Positions 40,701 through 52,984 are shown, counted from the first letter of the stretch. The stretch is DNA of 64,000 nt from Cryptomeria japonica (GCF_030272615.1 NC_081406.1:461928072-461992071); one strand, 5' to 3'. Program-made: numbers and translations. The notes: generated by a model from the sequence alone, not told the origin.

Positions 40701-41975
40701 AGCATTGAAAGGCAGCCTTGGTACTCAGAGATAATTAGATTTTTAAGAGATGTTACATTCTCAGAAGAAATGACACATAATCAGAAAAGATCTGTGAAAC
40801 TCAAGTCCCAAAAATATGTCCTCATTCAGGGTGATCTGTTCTGGAGGAAAAGAGATGGAGAGTTACTAATGTGTCTAGATGAATTCCAGGCCAAACGAGT
40901 GTTGACTGAAATGCATGATGGAGTATGTGGAGGTCACTACTCTGCTAAGACTACTGCTGGTAAGATAATCCGTGCTGGATACTATTGGCCCACTTTATTC
41001 AAAGATGCTCATGCATATGTTCAGAAATGTGACCCATGTCAGAAATTTTCATCCAAGCTGAAGTATGAAGGAGCCTTACCTCTAAATCTAGTCTTTGTAG
41101 AAGCTCCTTTTGCCTAGTGGAGCATTGATTTTATTGGAGAGATTGCTGAGAGGTCAATTAGAGGTCACAGATGGATCATAGTAGCCACTAATTATTTCAC
41201 AAAATGGATAGAAGCCATTCCTACAAGAAGAGCTACTAGTAAGGTTGTCATTGATTTTCTGATGGATAATGTTGTGACCAAATTTGGAATACCTGCAAAA
41301 TTGGTGATGGATAATGCCATGTGTTTCAGATCAGAAGAGTTTATAGGCTTTTGTACTAGTCACGGAATACTCATGTCTTACTCTTCACCTTATCACCCCC
41401 AGGGGAATGGACAAGCAGAATCTAGAAATAAAAGCCTTTTGACTATCATCAAGAAAATCCTTGAAGAAAATAAGAGATCTTGGGATCAAAAATTGAAGTT
41501 GGCCTTGTGGGTAGATAGAATAACAGTCAAGAAGGTCATTGGAATGTCCCCTTCTGAACTGGTTTATGGTGCTTAGGCCAGATTGCCAGTAAATAATCTT
41601 CTTCCAATTTACAAGTTCGTGCAAGATGAGGATATGGAGCTATCTGAACCTATGGTAGACAGAATGATCCAAATTGTGGAGGTGGAAGAGCTCAGAGCTT
41701 TAGCTCACAAAAGAAATCAGAAGATCCAATTGCAATCCAAATACCTTTTTGATAAAAGAACATCATCAAGGAAGTTTCAAATTGATGGCATTGTTCTTCA
41801 GTGGAATGCAAAAGGACAGGACAAGGGAAAGCATAAAAAATTTGAATCATTATGGATTGGCCCTTTTGTGGTCTATGACATAAATGGTAAGGATTCATAT
41901 TTTGTGAAGAATATGAACGATGAAGTACAGGAATTTCAAGTGCATGGACAATTCCTAAAACATTACTTCTCTTGA
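40701..41975 (+). pseudogene. Integrase of the Tat-like element, near intact
   Basis: The HHCC zinc-binding region lies at about 40911-41043 (a GGHYSAKTTAG segment, then CDPCQK). The catalytic core has Asp at 41127 (WSIDFIGE), Asp at 41310 (LVMDNAM) and Glu at 41418 (NGQAESRNK), giving the D,D(35)E spacing. The C-terminal part holds the SELVYGA motif and a region ending FLKHYFS before the TGA at 41973. Only two stops (41115 and 41574) break the frame. No chromodomain is seen, in line with the non-chromovirus Tat group. It would insert the cDNA into nuclear DNA. Confidence 0.85.
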
Positions 41976-42948
41976 TGTCCATGCACAATAGGTCCTTTGT
42001 TTGTACATATTTTGTTTCCTTCCTGTTTTTCTGTTTGGGTCTGTGTTTTGGTCAGTTTCTCTAGAGTTTTTGAGTTTTCTTGTGTTGACCTTGCGATCAA
42101 CCATCCCCAGTCAGAGCCGCTATTATCACTAATTAAATATGGGTTTTTCCTTTCCCATAATTGGCTATGATTTTTGAAATTTTAAGTAAGGCACATTTTT
42201 TATTGCTTCAGCTCTGTGCTAGGTCTTAAGGGTTTAGGGTTTTGATTTTAAATCACTTAATGTTTGATAAAAAAACCCTTTGGTTTCTATTCTTTCGTTA
42301 CTTTATCCACTTAAGTAATGGGTCCTGGGGTCTTAGGAAGTTCCCCCCCTTGTCTTTTGCCTAGGCGGTCATGTGAATTAATCGTAAAATTTAGGCTTTA
42401 TGTATTTTCCTCCGAAAGTTGTCGGGCCCAGTAAGTGGTGTGCATCTCACGGGTGGATCTATGGCTTTCACTATTTCGCTAGGCAAAGTTGCGTGCAGTT
42501 TAAAACCAGCGAAGTTGTGAAAATGACATGGCATGCCAAGTAGACGGTCTAACTAGTCGAGAGGGCGAGTAAGATGGTGGCACATGGCATAGGCTACAAT
42601 AGTTAGCAAGCCAGGATTAAGCGTTAAAAGGCATGTCCCAGAGGTGAGTCAGGTCGCTAGATAGGAGATGACCTGGCAGATACAGGTGCTAAGAATTAAT
42701 TGCAGCCCAGTGCTTTCTCTCAGCAAATGAAAGACTGACATGTCAGCTCTGAAGGTGACTAGATGCCAGGTGTTCAAAGTTGAGTTAGATGGCCCACGCC
42801 TCCCGGAGTCTATTCAAATGGTTAAGCACCAAGCAACTAGAAAATGATCTGATGGGCCACATGATTTTGCAAGGGTAAGATGCTTGTTCTTTATACCCTG
42901 CAAAATAGTGAAAATAAAAAGGTTTGTCCATGTGTCATGATAGATGGT

Positions 42949-43030
42949 GACGTGTCCATGGACACGTGGTTTTGGAAGAAGCTGTGTGCCTGCCAAGGTG
43001 GAACCAGTGGTATAAAGGAGAGGCACGTGG
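42949..43030 (+). promoter_or_regulatory. Putative LTR promoter: ACGT palindrome, TATA box and G-box
   Basis: ACGTGTCCATGGACACGT (42950-42967) is a perfect 18-bp palindrome with an ACGT core at each end. TATAAAGG follows at 43011, and CACGTG at 43024-43029. The 5' LTR has the same block (near 31341 and TATAAAG at 31404), with one palindrome base and the G-box changed. ACGT elements are bZIP/bHLH targets in plants. That this starts LTR transcription is inference from the arrangement and from the position 590 bp ahead of the long ORF. Confidence 0.5.
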
Positions 43031-43599
43031 CTGATGTTGAATTGAATGCAAAAGGTTTTCCAAAGCCAATGGTTGAGTGCCACATGGTAGCCAGTAGCCA
43101 ATAAAGAGGCAGGACCTTGCGCGGAGCCAAGACTGTTAAGTCATTGTAACGGTCAATCAAGTTTCTTTGGCGCTATTTCGCAGGACCAAATTGCCTAATG
43201 GTTATGCTTCACAAAGTTGTGAAAGAGCAAGAGGAAAGAATTGGAGGAACATTATGGCCTGTTGGAGCGAAAAATATGAATTCTCTCATGAATTCAATTT
43301 TGAAAGGACGACTAAAGCATGCGGAATCAATGTTGTAGTTAAGACCTTGGGTACAATATATGATTTCCTATCAACCGGATGAAGGTATCTTTCTAAAAAA
43401 TTATTGCAAAGGAGTAGATACAGAGCTATTTTCTTCAAATATAGAGTAAGTAAATTCAGTTGCAGAGCGAATTCCTTCAAGCTAAGAATAGGTTTTCTTG
43501 TACTCTCATGTAGCAATTTCTTTGTGGTGTGTTTAAATAAGATATTGATTTATCATAGAACTATTTGGGGGCATTAATATGATTTCTTACATTTTCAAA

Positions 43600-46500
43600 A
43601 TGGCACCTAAGAGAGAATTTTCTAGGAAACTCAATTATCCGGAAAGAGCCATTTGTGACTATTTTCTTGAATAGTTGACGTTGTCAACTAATCAGGCATC
43701 GAAAGAAAAAGAATTAGTGCCTAGAGCTCCTCGTTTGAAAATAGGAAAAGAACTATATGACAAGGGTAACTGGTTGAGAGACCCACAGGTCAGATTGTCT
43801 GGGTTGGGGTTATTTAAGGTTGGATTTGGAATGAGAAATTCTCTGGCCCCACAAAATAGTATTTGAGAATTAGATGTTGGGAAGTTGGTAGTCCCAGGGG
43901 TATTTATGGATATGGATCTATTGACCCAAATTGCACTTAATTATGATCCAGTCACAAGAAGCATTTGGGATATAAATGGAAAAGCCCTTATTGAGATTAA
44001 TACTGAAGAATTCAGAAGTGCTTTTGTGCTGAATGAGTTTACAAATTTTCTGGAACCCATAAATTTCAAATCATTAGCTCAAATATATAGTGCATAGAGG
44101 AATCATCTTGGGAATGGGCCTCTCAAGGAATTTTTTGTGAAGATAGGTGGGTTGACAGTTGTAGGACCCAACACAGAAGAGCCCTTTTCATTGACTCTGT
44201 TCATCCTTAGGGCTAAGGGAATGTATTGGGCACTTTGCCAAGTTATGGTTGAAGATGCTGAAGCGAATATGCCCAATCACTACTTGTTAACAATTGCTCA
44301 TATTTTGAATCCTTCCCTTGTAGTAACATTTGATTATGCTTCTTTCATTGCTGATGCTATCCATGGGGGGTTAATAGGAATAAATAATTGAAAGGTGGAT
44401 AGGCCTTTTGGATGGTACTCACTCATGATGCATCTATTTCTTTTCAAAGGTGGTGATTACTTTGCCAGTGGATTGGACCTCGTCAAAGAGAAAGAAGGAG
44501 AAAAGATGCTAGTACAACTATGGAGTATTGTGTTGTCATGGGATAGAGAGGATGCCAGTTTCTTGAAGTTTGATAAATAATTTGCATCCAAGATCAGGAC
44601 TCTCGACCTTTGCTCAGAGATCCCAAGAATCCCCAAGGTTCTTTTGGAATTCACTAGACCAAAAGAATTTGCAGAGAGCATAAAGATTGTTCACAATTGG
44701 GATGACATTTATCTGTATCCAGTCTCAATAGTTTTTGAAGTTTTTGGTTTTAGAGGCACCCCATTCTTGTTACCCTATTAGGTCCCTCTCAAAGTAGGAA
44801 TTGCAGAGGTCCTTAGACAACTTGGTAGTGTACAAGAGGCAGAACTAACAGGCAGGGGTAAAGGGACTATTTTCCCTATGGTTACCATAGACAACCAATT
44901 TGTAATAACTAAGGGAGGTTGGAATTTCTTTGAAGATTTTCTCAAGCCTTATGATTTGTCAACTGCAGTATCCAGGTGTGCTGATCCAGAAGATTTCTTT
45001 AGTGGCATGTTTAGAAAGAGAGCAGCGTGCAGAGGTAGACCCCATCAATTTTAATTTCCTGAAGACCTCATCAGAAATGAGTTTGATCTAGATGAGCAGG
45101 AGCTAAGAAAGGATAAATGGGTGGCTTATAAGAAAGCCTTAGACTTTGTGCATCAGTTTGATTCCAGCTATGACCCATTGTCTAGCTTTTTCCCTCTAGA
45201 GGAGAAAATAAAGTTTTTAATTGTTTGCTTTGAGGATGTGATGAAGACCCTGGAGGAGAAGAGGGAAGCTGTGATTAAAGGCAACCCTGAAAAGGAAAGA
45301 ATGGTTCTAAGTAGGTCTGCCTCTAGCAAACCAATCCCTCCTGGTGACTATACACTACACAAGAAATCTAGTTATAGTGTGTTGATGCCTACAACAGGGG
45401 AGCCCTCTACCTCCAAAAGAAAGAGGAAGATACAAGATGTCATTGACATCCAAGAGAGCCCAAAGAAGCAGAGAGTAGGGAAAGAAGTACAATCTGATAC
45501 ACCTTTGTACTCTCCATCCCAATCCCCTATCCACATAGGAGATGAGAAAGCAGTAGCTGAGCAACTTCTATAGTTAGGCAGTCAAGGGGAAATTGCTTAT
45601 ACTTATGATGAAGTGGAAGAAGGAATGCCAAAAGAACCCCTTGCTGCTGAAATGAATATTACCACCACTGAACTCAAAGGCCAGGAGTGGGATCCTGAGA
45701 TAAGGTAGGCAAGTGATGACTTCTTGGCTGACAACAATTTCATCACATCAGGAGCATTTATGCAATTTATATGGAAACATAATATAGATAAGTACAATGT
45801 AAGATGTGAGAAGAGAAAATGTGAGTAGCCTAATAAAGATCCAGCCCTGGTAGAGGAGAAAATAAAACAAGAGATGATGGAAGAATTTAAGACCATCACT
45901 CCTGAGCAAGGGAGAGATATGGTGGCACAAGCTACAGTGGTTATTCTACCTATGTGGGATATATCAGATGCCCCGGTACTAGAGGCACTGAGAAAGGAGA
46001 CCAAGACCATGCAGGGAATTACTTTCAGTAAGGATAATGTTACACTTGTCATGTGGTCTTTCAAGAGAAATGAGAGTAAGAAAAGCAAAGATACCCCAAG
46101 GTCAAGTTACCTTGGTGGAATGATGGTGAAGAGAGTGCAGAACACAGGGGTGGTGGAAGCTGCTAGCACTGTGCTAGAGACTGAAAAATTTAGTGTTGCA
46201 GTAGCAGAAAAGGAGGCCAAGGAAAAAGAGATCCTCCAAGTCAAGTTGAAGACAGTTTTGAAGGCCTACAACAGTGCTAAGGAGGAGGTAAGAGGTAAGG
46301 ATAGCATCATTGCTAAGCTGCAAAGGTAGTTGACTGGACATCACCATCAAGGTGAGTCTTCAACACTGATGATCTCCTCTTCCCCTGCAAGACCTCTACC
46401 TACCAGCCCTATCATTGAGTTCCCACCATCTCCCGCACCCTCTAGCTCTCAAATGGTTCAGATTACTCCTCAAGAGCTAGAAAATTTAAAACAGGCTCAG

Positions 46501-47244
46501 GCCTTATATGCAAAGAAATATGAGGAGAGAGTAAGGGCTACTATTTCCAGTTTTGTAGATACAATGAGTGCCTCATTACTATATGATAACATAGGAAAGA
46601 TTTTGGATATGAGGAAGGAACTCAATGGGGATAAGGCCATTTTGACACCTATTCTTGACAAGTGGAAGCCTAGAGAGAAGGACTTGGAATCTATTTGTGC
46701 ATCTTATGATGAAGTAGGGGTTGATCCTATCATTAAATCCACTTGTGATACCCTCAAGGATCTAGTAAAATTGGTAGGAGAGGTAGACAATGTTGATAGG
46801 AAAATCAACCTGTATAAAAAGGAATACACTGATCAGGTTTTTTAATTTATTCCCGGAGTTTTTGCTAGCCCAAATCAGTTAAAGGACAAACAAGTATGGC
46901 TTAAAGAATTAGAGGCCAAATTGTCAGCCAAAATAAAAGGAATTATTGATTTAGATGATGCTTCCTTTTTTGTTGTAACAATTCAGGAGATTGAGAGAAT
47001 TAAATCTCACTATGCTTTCCTCAATTCAGAGGTTAACAAGATGAGGAATTCCTGGAAAAGGTTGACCAAGGCTAAGACAAAAGTGATTGATTTCACGTGG
47101 CCAACTGATGATGTGTACAATGAATGGACAACAGAATATGCCATCTAGGATGTAGAGAAGTTAGAGGGCTCTCCAAAATAGTTGGAAGAGGTTGCAATAG
47201 TACATCAAGTTGAAGAAGCTGCAGAGGTCGAAAAGGACGTGTAA
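43600..47244 (+). pseudogene. Unknown protein of about 1,214 codons encoded inside the 3' LTR
   Basis: One reading phase runs from ATG 43600 (MAPKREFSRKL) to TAA 47242. Fourteen in-frame stops lie at 43672, 43864, 44095, 44389, 44578, 44779, 45052, 45571, 45706, 45826, 46327, 46843, 47146 and 47179, nine of them TAG, and there is no frameshift. The first 480 codons look globular, with hydrophobic helices around 44220-44390. Next come a basic KRKRK patch (about 45414), a Lys/Glu coiled-coil-like stretch (about 46195-46325), a Pro/Ser-rich linker (46370-46450) and an acidic helical tail. I recognise no domain. Ogre elements carry an extra ORF before gag, but between LTR and gag; here it is within the LTR. 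A transcript from the 5' LTR promoter would carry this ORF first and gag-pol second. Confidence 0.72.
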
Positions 47245-48159
47245 CTATTTTTGTAAAAGGCTTTGTAACCTCTTTTGGAAAAGAAATGATTGTAACAAAT
47301 TCTCCTAGGAAAGTCCGAAGCTATTGTGCATCCATATTGTTATAAATAGATACCAGGACTATGTAAAAAGGCATTGCATAGAATTGTAAGAAAACACTGC
47401 AAAAATTTATCTAAGCTTTTCTAAGTTTAATGGAGAATATTCAAAAGTTTTTGTAATGCTTTCTTGAAGATAATATCAATATACAGACCATCGGTTTTGA
47501 GTAAAGCTTTGTGTCATCTTCAAATGTGTTTGCATTTATTTACTGTTTCATACTGAATGATCTAGGGTTTGTAAGGCAACATTCAGTAGATGTGTTTGCT
47601 AGCTTTTCTCTTTAAGAGGGAAATTAAATATGCGGGGATCACTTCTATCGGTAAATTACCTGTAAGACATCTTTAATCTTGATGAGCATAGTTTGATTTG
47701 GTATGCATAAATTCCCATGTATGTTAGGCATATATAGGGATTAAAAGATGTTGAGCCAATGCGATGTGTAGAGATATTCTGTTTGGGGAGTATTGTTTGA
47801 ATTTTGATGACTCTATGACCTTGGATAAGGCATTGGTATCGATCAAGGTTGTCTATTGCATGTTTTGTAGATCAAAAATACCGAATATGAGTATAATTTT
47901 CATTCCTTTGCTTTAGTTAGTTTCAAGGTGAATAGATCCACTAGTTTTTTGGACTGGTTTGCTATGGATTTATCTTTTGAAAGTGTGAATTTAGTTCACA
48001 AAGGTATACCTGCCTGGACTCTGAATAAGTCTAAAGTGTAGAAGGTTAAATCAAAACTTGTCATATGTTGTCCTAAGAGTTTCCTTCCCCTTACCATCTC
48101 TCCTGCACAGAGTTTAATCATCTTATTATAAGGATGTTGAAGTGAATCAGATTTTTGGG

Positions 48160-49413
48160 TTCATTGTAATATCACAAAAGGTTCATTGTAAGTGAGGGAC
48201 TCTCGTAAGTATTCCACTCCATAGTGGATGCCTAACACTTGCCACATGGAGCCAAGAGGGGTGAAGCATCTAGTCTTGGGCTTAAGAGAGAAGGTGGTTG
48301 TGATGAGGGGGAATGGTGATAGAACACCTCGTTGGGTACGCCACTCCATGATGGATGCCTAACACCTGCCATATGGAGCCAAGGGGGATATGGTATTCTT
48401 CCGTTGGGCCTAGGAGGGATGGTTTCTAGGACACCCTATCCAACTAACGGACTAAAGGAATTGATTAGTAATTGACTTACAAACTAACTTTATATAATAA
48501 TCTGATCTCATTTAGGAAATATAATAATTTGATTATATCCTGAGTTACTGGGTTTGGCCCCCTAGACCCTTGGTACTGGTCCGGTACGGTCCTGGTTCGG
48601 GGTTTGGGTCCGGTTCACCTATGGTTTGGACAGGGTTTGTGGTTCACAGGCCTAGTTCAAACCAAGGTGAACCCAAGATGACCTAGGGTCGAACCCAAGA
48701 GGACCCAAGACGAACCCAAGGGTCTCACAGCCCAAAAATGGTTTTTTTTTGAATTCCACCACATAAAAAATTAAAATGACCCTATGTATCAAGCCACACA
48801 CCTATGCATCTTACAACCAAGAGAGAAGCACAAGTCTTTACGAAAGAACAAGTTGGAAATCACAATTCCCGTATGGGAGAATGCACCTTGATCAGAATTT
48901 TGACTTCTTTGGCCTTGTTCTTGACATCTTAAAAGAGAAAAAAATTAATGCACGCCATCGATTTCTGTGTGGGTTTGAAGGTTGTAATTTGTTGTTGCCA
49001 GCGGGGGCACAGGCCCTCGACCCCGCCCTCTACAGCGATAGGAGTGCGCCCTGGGCGCTGCCCCGGGACCCTGCGAGGGGCACTGCATATATATTGTTGT
49101 ACCGAACACATACCCCTTTTCAAAATTTTGTTGTACCGGCATACTAGGTTCTTCGAACTCGAACCGGTGCCTAAACCCAAACTAGTAACTTAGATTATAT
49201 CCCACAATTATAATTCTAACAACCATTAATATAGCAAATTTGATATCATTTAATATAGTTCATTTTTTAGTTTAAGTATTATTTCATATATGTTCTCTAA
49301 TTTTGTTGCAGGAAAACAATATACAAAGGTACACCTATAAAACCCAATTATCTATTTATAGATTTGGCCAAATTTAGGTTAAATTAAAGTGTAACTAATT
49401 AGGGGACATTAGA
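48160..49413 (+). repeat. Family A LTR, 3' part after the Tat-like insertion
   Basis: It resumes at TTCATTGTAATATCAC, equivalent to 28943 in the reference LTR, so about 950 bp of LTR start is absent. It ends GGGGACATTAGA (normal ACA changed), followed by TGGTATCAGAGCA at 49415. The TIR element inside it lies at 48541-49192. Confidence 0.82.
48541..49192. mobile_element. Nested TIR DNA element, last copy
   Basis: 652 bp between GATTATATCC at 48531-48540 and 49193-49202. The left end is TGAGTTACTGGG and the right end is CTAGTAACTTA. It is shorter than the others because bases around the AT tract (49085-49110) are missing. Confidence 0.6.
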
Positions 49414-51556
49414 ATGGTATCAGAGCATGATTCTGCTAGGCTGTTGGACAAAACAACTACTTAGTTAGGACTAATTATTCCAGTCTCTTCTCAAATAAAT
49501 AAAAAATTGAATTGGCTAGGCCAACATTGCATTCTTATGAGTGTGCCTTTAACTGCTTCGTGTCTTATGTGTTTCTTATGTGTTTTGAGCATGCATACTC
49601 CATGGGTGTTTTATATGTACACTTTCCTCATGTATACCTTGTGCTTGCACCATGTCTATCATGTGTCTGGCATATGTGTTTTATATCTTATGTGTATTTG
49701 TGTTACCTCATGAATGAGATGTTTTCAGATGTCTAATCCATGAATACCTCTCTCTTGTATGCTTCATGATCGATGTGTCTTCAGCATGTCCACTCCACGA
49801 GTACCTTTCTCATATATGCTTGTACCTTTTGTGTATTTATGTATTACTTCATGGTTTACATGTATGATTCATGTCTTGCATGTATTCATATGTATGGTTC
49901 ATGCTTTACATAGCTCCTTCATGCCTTATGTGCATTACTTCATGCCTTGCATATAGTCATGTATGTTGCTTCTTGGCTTACATGTATCTATTATTTCATG
50001 CCTGTGTGCACTTCATGTCTTATGGTACTTATGTATACTTGCTTCATGCCTTAAGTGAATTCATGTGTATACTTCATGCATACACTTCATGCTTCACATG
50101 TATTCATGCCTTATGTGTATATTCTATGTTTTGCATGGATGCTTCTTGCCTTATGTAATTCATTTGTATACTTTGTACTTTACTCCTTAAATGTATTCGT
50201 GTGTATGATTCATGCCTTATGTATTCATCCGTATGCTTCATACTTGATGTATTGGATTCATTCATAAAGTGTTTTTGTATACCTTTCTCATGTATGCTTC
50301 CACCTCCATGGGTATTGCCTCCCATGTGTTCATCCATGGATGTGCTTTGTATCTTATGCAATTGTTTCATGTACTTTCAGCATGAAATCTTTTTGTTTTG
50401 AACTAATGGCCCTTATATTACATGTTTCAACGTGATTGAATATGATTAGTTATTCCATGAGTATGCTTTATGAGTACTTATAAATGGGGTGATTGTCTTA
50501 AACCAACTGGGCTCTTCTTTTTGCAAACATGGGTTTCATACTGCTAATTACATGGGAAGGACAACATAGGGATTACTGAAACATGACGATACTATGAAAA
50601 TCTATAGGATGGAAGAATGTGTAAGAGTAATATAGGAAGGAAGAATGTGTAAGAGTACAATTGCTCAAACCATGAGGTGATAATATAAGAACTTGATGAG
50701 TATAGAGATTTTGCCCATAAATCGTGATAAGAGGAGAAAGGAAACATGTTGAGAATGCAGTCAGACAAAGATAATATTAGCCATATTCAATTTATTCATG
50801 ATATATTTAATACCAATCTACCACCTAAGTTTACCAATACATCAATATCCAATCATAACAATCTATATGGTTACCGACTGTACGACACGAAGGAGTGATA
50901 CCAGACATAATTAATTGAGATCTTATTCATTACCCACCTCTATTTGGTAACTATGATGTCAGTGACATTCACGCTGCCCATTGAAATTTCTCATTGACTA
51001 AACATTTTCCAATATTAATACATACTCTTTATGGATGTTAAGATTAAGCCAAGTTATTATTATTAACTTTTCATGTTGTCATCTAGATCAAACATCTTAC
51101 ACATTCTCTAATTAATATAGCCTCTACATTTTGGGAAATTTATCCCTCTAATTGGGGATTCAGACATATTCATCCAACAAATTATAAATCAATAAATTTA
51201 GACATATCTCATAGATGTATTCCTCTCATGAACAGTATGTAATGATAGAGTAAAATCATCATTTGTGGTTTCCTTACAATAACTCTTGCAATCAGAAGTG
51301 ATACTCAAAAACAATATTTATCATTTCACAAATTGCTTATCACAAATTGTTATGTTCAAAATTTGTACCAAGCATAACTGAACATAATCATTTGCCATGA
51401 TATCAAACCCCTTTACAAATGTTATAGCATTTTATCATCTCTTGAGCAATGGTGTTAGGCTACAACTACCATACAAAACAACAATATTCAGTGAAGAAAT
51501 TTCTAAGGGCCCCATTCTATAAGGTATAGTCAGCATGATAATCTCACAATTAAGGT
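49414..51556 (+). mobile_element. Family A internal region, copy 6, right edge of the array
   Basis: The primer-binding site lies at 49415-49427 and the repeat tract at about 49515-50345. The match to other copies stops at CACAATTAAGG (51556), about 290-300 bp before the expected polypurine tract. The gene-bearing flank begins a few bases later, so the array ends in an abrupt break and not at an LTR. Confidence 0.82.
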
Positions 51557-51582
51557 GTTAGGCTTCAACTAGCATACTAAAG
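51555..51582 (+). repeat. Short local repeat at the array-gene junction
   Basis: GTGTTAGGCTTCAACTAGCA at 51556 repeats GTGTTAGGCTACAACTACCA found at about 51452, some 100 bp upstream within the family A sequence. Beyond it the sequence is unrelated to family A. This looks like a template switch or end-joining scar at the break. Confidence 0.55.
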
Positions 51583-52048
51583 CTCTATAATTTGTTTATG
51601 TAAGTTTTAAACTGAGTCTATTTTCTTCTTTGTTTTAGTATGCTAGTGTTCTTCAACATTTTACTTGGCAGAGATGAATATTTATGCTGATTTAAATAAT
51701 AAATCATTTTTACTTTGAAAATTTTCTTCGCTTCTCATTGATCTGTGCTTTTTGAGTCATGGATACTTGAGACTTTTGTTTATTACAATACATCCATTAT
51801 TCTATGCTTTTTTATGTAGATCATTGTGGATTTCTCATTTATCTTGAAAAAGCCTCTAAATTATTTTGATTTCTTTTCTCAAGTGCATAAAACTACTGGT
51901 CCTTCGAATCAGATAGAGAGCATGAACGTGCAGGTAACCGATAGAGTTCTCAGCTGCTCTTTCCAAGAAATTTGTACTTATTACGTTGTCAAATATGTAG
52001 GTATCTTTCATGATTATATATTTATGTTGAAGTTGCTTATACTTGCAG
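51583..52048 (+). other. Intron-like lead-in to the ATAD2/BRAT1-like pseudogene
   Basis: T-rich sequence with splice-like motifs (TTTTATGTAG at 51821, CTTGCAG at 52042). A possible exon at about 51823-51933 is open but has no similarity that I recognise. The exons that should encode the N-terminus are not found before the array boundary, so the gene appears cut on its left. Confidence 0.4.
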
Positions 52049-52984
52049 TCACATACGTCCACTCCACCTCATTCTACAAGAAACAGGACAAATTCTGTCA
52101 ATTTAGAGGATTATGAAACAGATAACATAGACACAGAGGATGTAGATCTGATGGTAGGATTTTCTCCAATCTCCATTGTTTTTGGTTTTTGTGAAGATAT
52201 TACTTCTCTTTCCCAATACTTTGTTGCATAATATTATAAGTTTGGGTATCAATGGCTGCAGAGACAAACATATCAGCTAGCTACTATTAAAGTTGAGAAT
52301 AATCCTAGCTAGGATGAGTAGTCCAGTCCAATGCAAGAGAAGAGCACAAGAGATACTATATCTTTGCCATGGCGAGAAGGACTTCGGCTTCGAAAGTCAA
52401 CCATCTGACATTCTTCTCAAGATTCTAAAGACCAGGAATGCACAGAGGAAGATGATAGAAATAAAGGGGAGGCTGGGGATGAAGGAGAGGAAGATGAAGT
52501 TGAGGAAGTTGAGGAAGAGGGTGAGGAGGGTAAAGAACAAGAAGGAAGGAGACGGTATGCTCTCCAAAATCGCACTGAGGTGAGGAGGTTTTCTCTTGAA
52601 AAAGAAGAAAAGCAGCGACTGCAGTCTCTACCACATAAAGTACTACATAAAGGAATGAAAATAAAAAATGCACGTGATGCGAGACGAGGTGGCTCAAGGG
52701 TGGAAAAACATCGTTGTGCACAAAGAGTTGATGATTCAGATGATTCTCTTCTTCTGGATGAGATGGATCAGGGTCCTGTTGGTTCATCATCATGGATGCA
52801 TGTGGGAAATACAAACTCTGGTCAAGAATGGGTTTGTGGCAGACTTGACATGCATAACATAACTACATGGGGTTTGAAAGTTGCAGCATCTGGATGGGGA
52901 CACCAAGGTGATACGTTTGGTTATGGAGGTGTAGGTGCACAACCTGCTGAGCCTAGTTCAAAAGGTGGAGCTGATATTCAACCC

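Larger units (their letters stand above)
30515..48155 (+). mobile_element. Ty3/gypsy retrotransposon of Tat-like type with ORF-bearing LTRs
   Basis: This 17.6 kb element has LTRs at 30515-34934 and 42121-48155, a primer-binding site at 34939, and one degenerate gag-protease-RNase H-RT-RNase H-integrase frame (35147-41975). The order RT-RNase H-integrase makes it Ty3/gypsy. The extra RNase H and the large size fit the Tat clade (Ogre and relatives). The two LTRs share a start (TGTTATCAC / TATTATCAC), but the first lacks a 1.65 kb block (43489-45143 in the second). The second LTR ends about 12 bp short, followed by TGGG filler and family A sequence. No target duplication can be shown because of that truncation. 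No polypurine tract is evident just before 42121. Confidence 0.88.
42121..48155 (+). repeat. 3' LTR of the Tat-like element, about 6 kb
   Basis: It starts TATTATCACTAATTAAATAT, matching the 5' LTR start with one change. It contains a promoter-like block at 42949-43030, the long ORF at 43600-47244, and about 900 bp of AT-rich tail. It stops at about 48155 (GAATCAGATTTT), roughly 12 bp short of the LTR end seen at 34934. The block 43489-45143 is unique to this copy because the 5' LTR has lost it. Confidence 0.85.

Noticed and set aside
35147-41975. TAG recoded as a sense codon in gag-pol
   Set aside because: Plant nuclear genes use the standard code, and LTR copies show CAG opposite TAG, so mutation explains the stops better.
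52425-52814. 129-codon minus-strand frame over the pseudogene's acidic region
   Set aside because: It is the antisense shadow of the Glu-rich exon.
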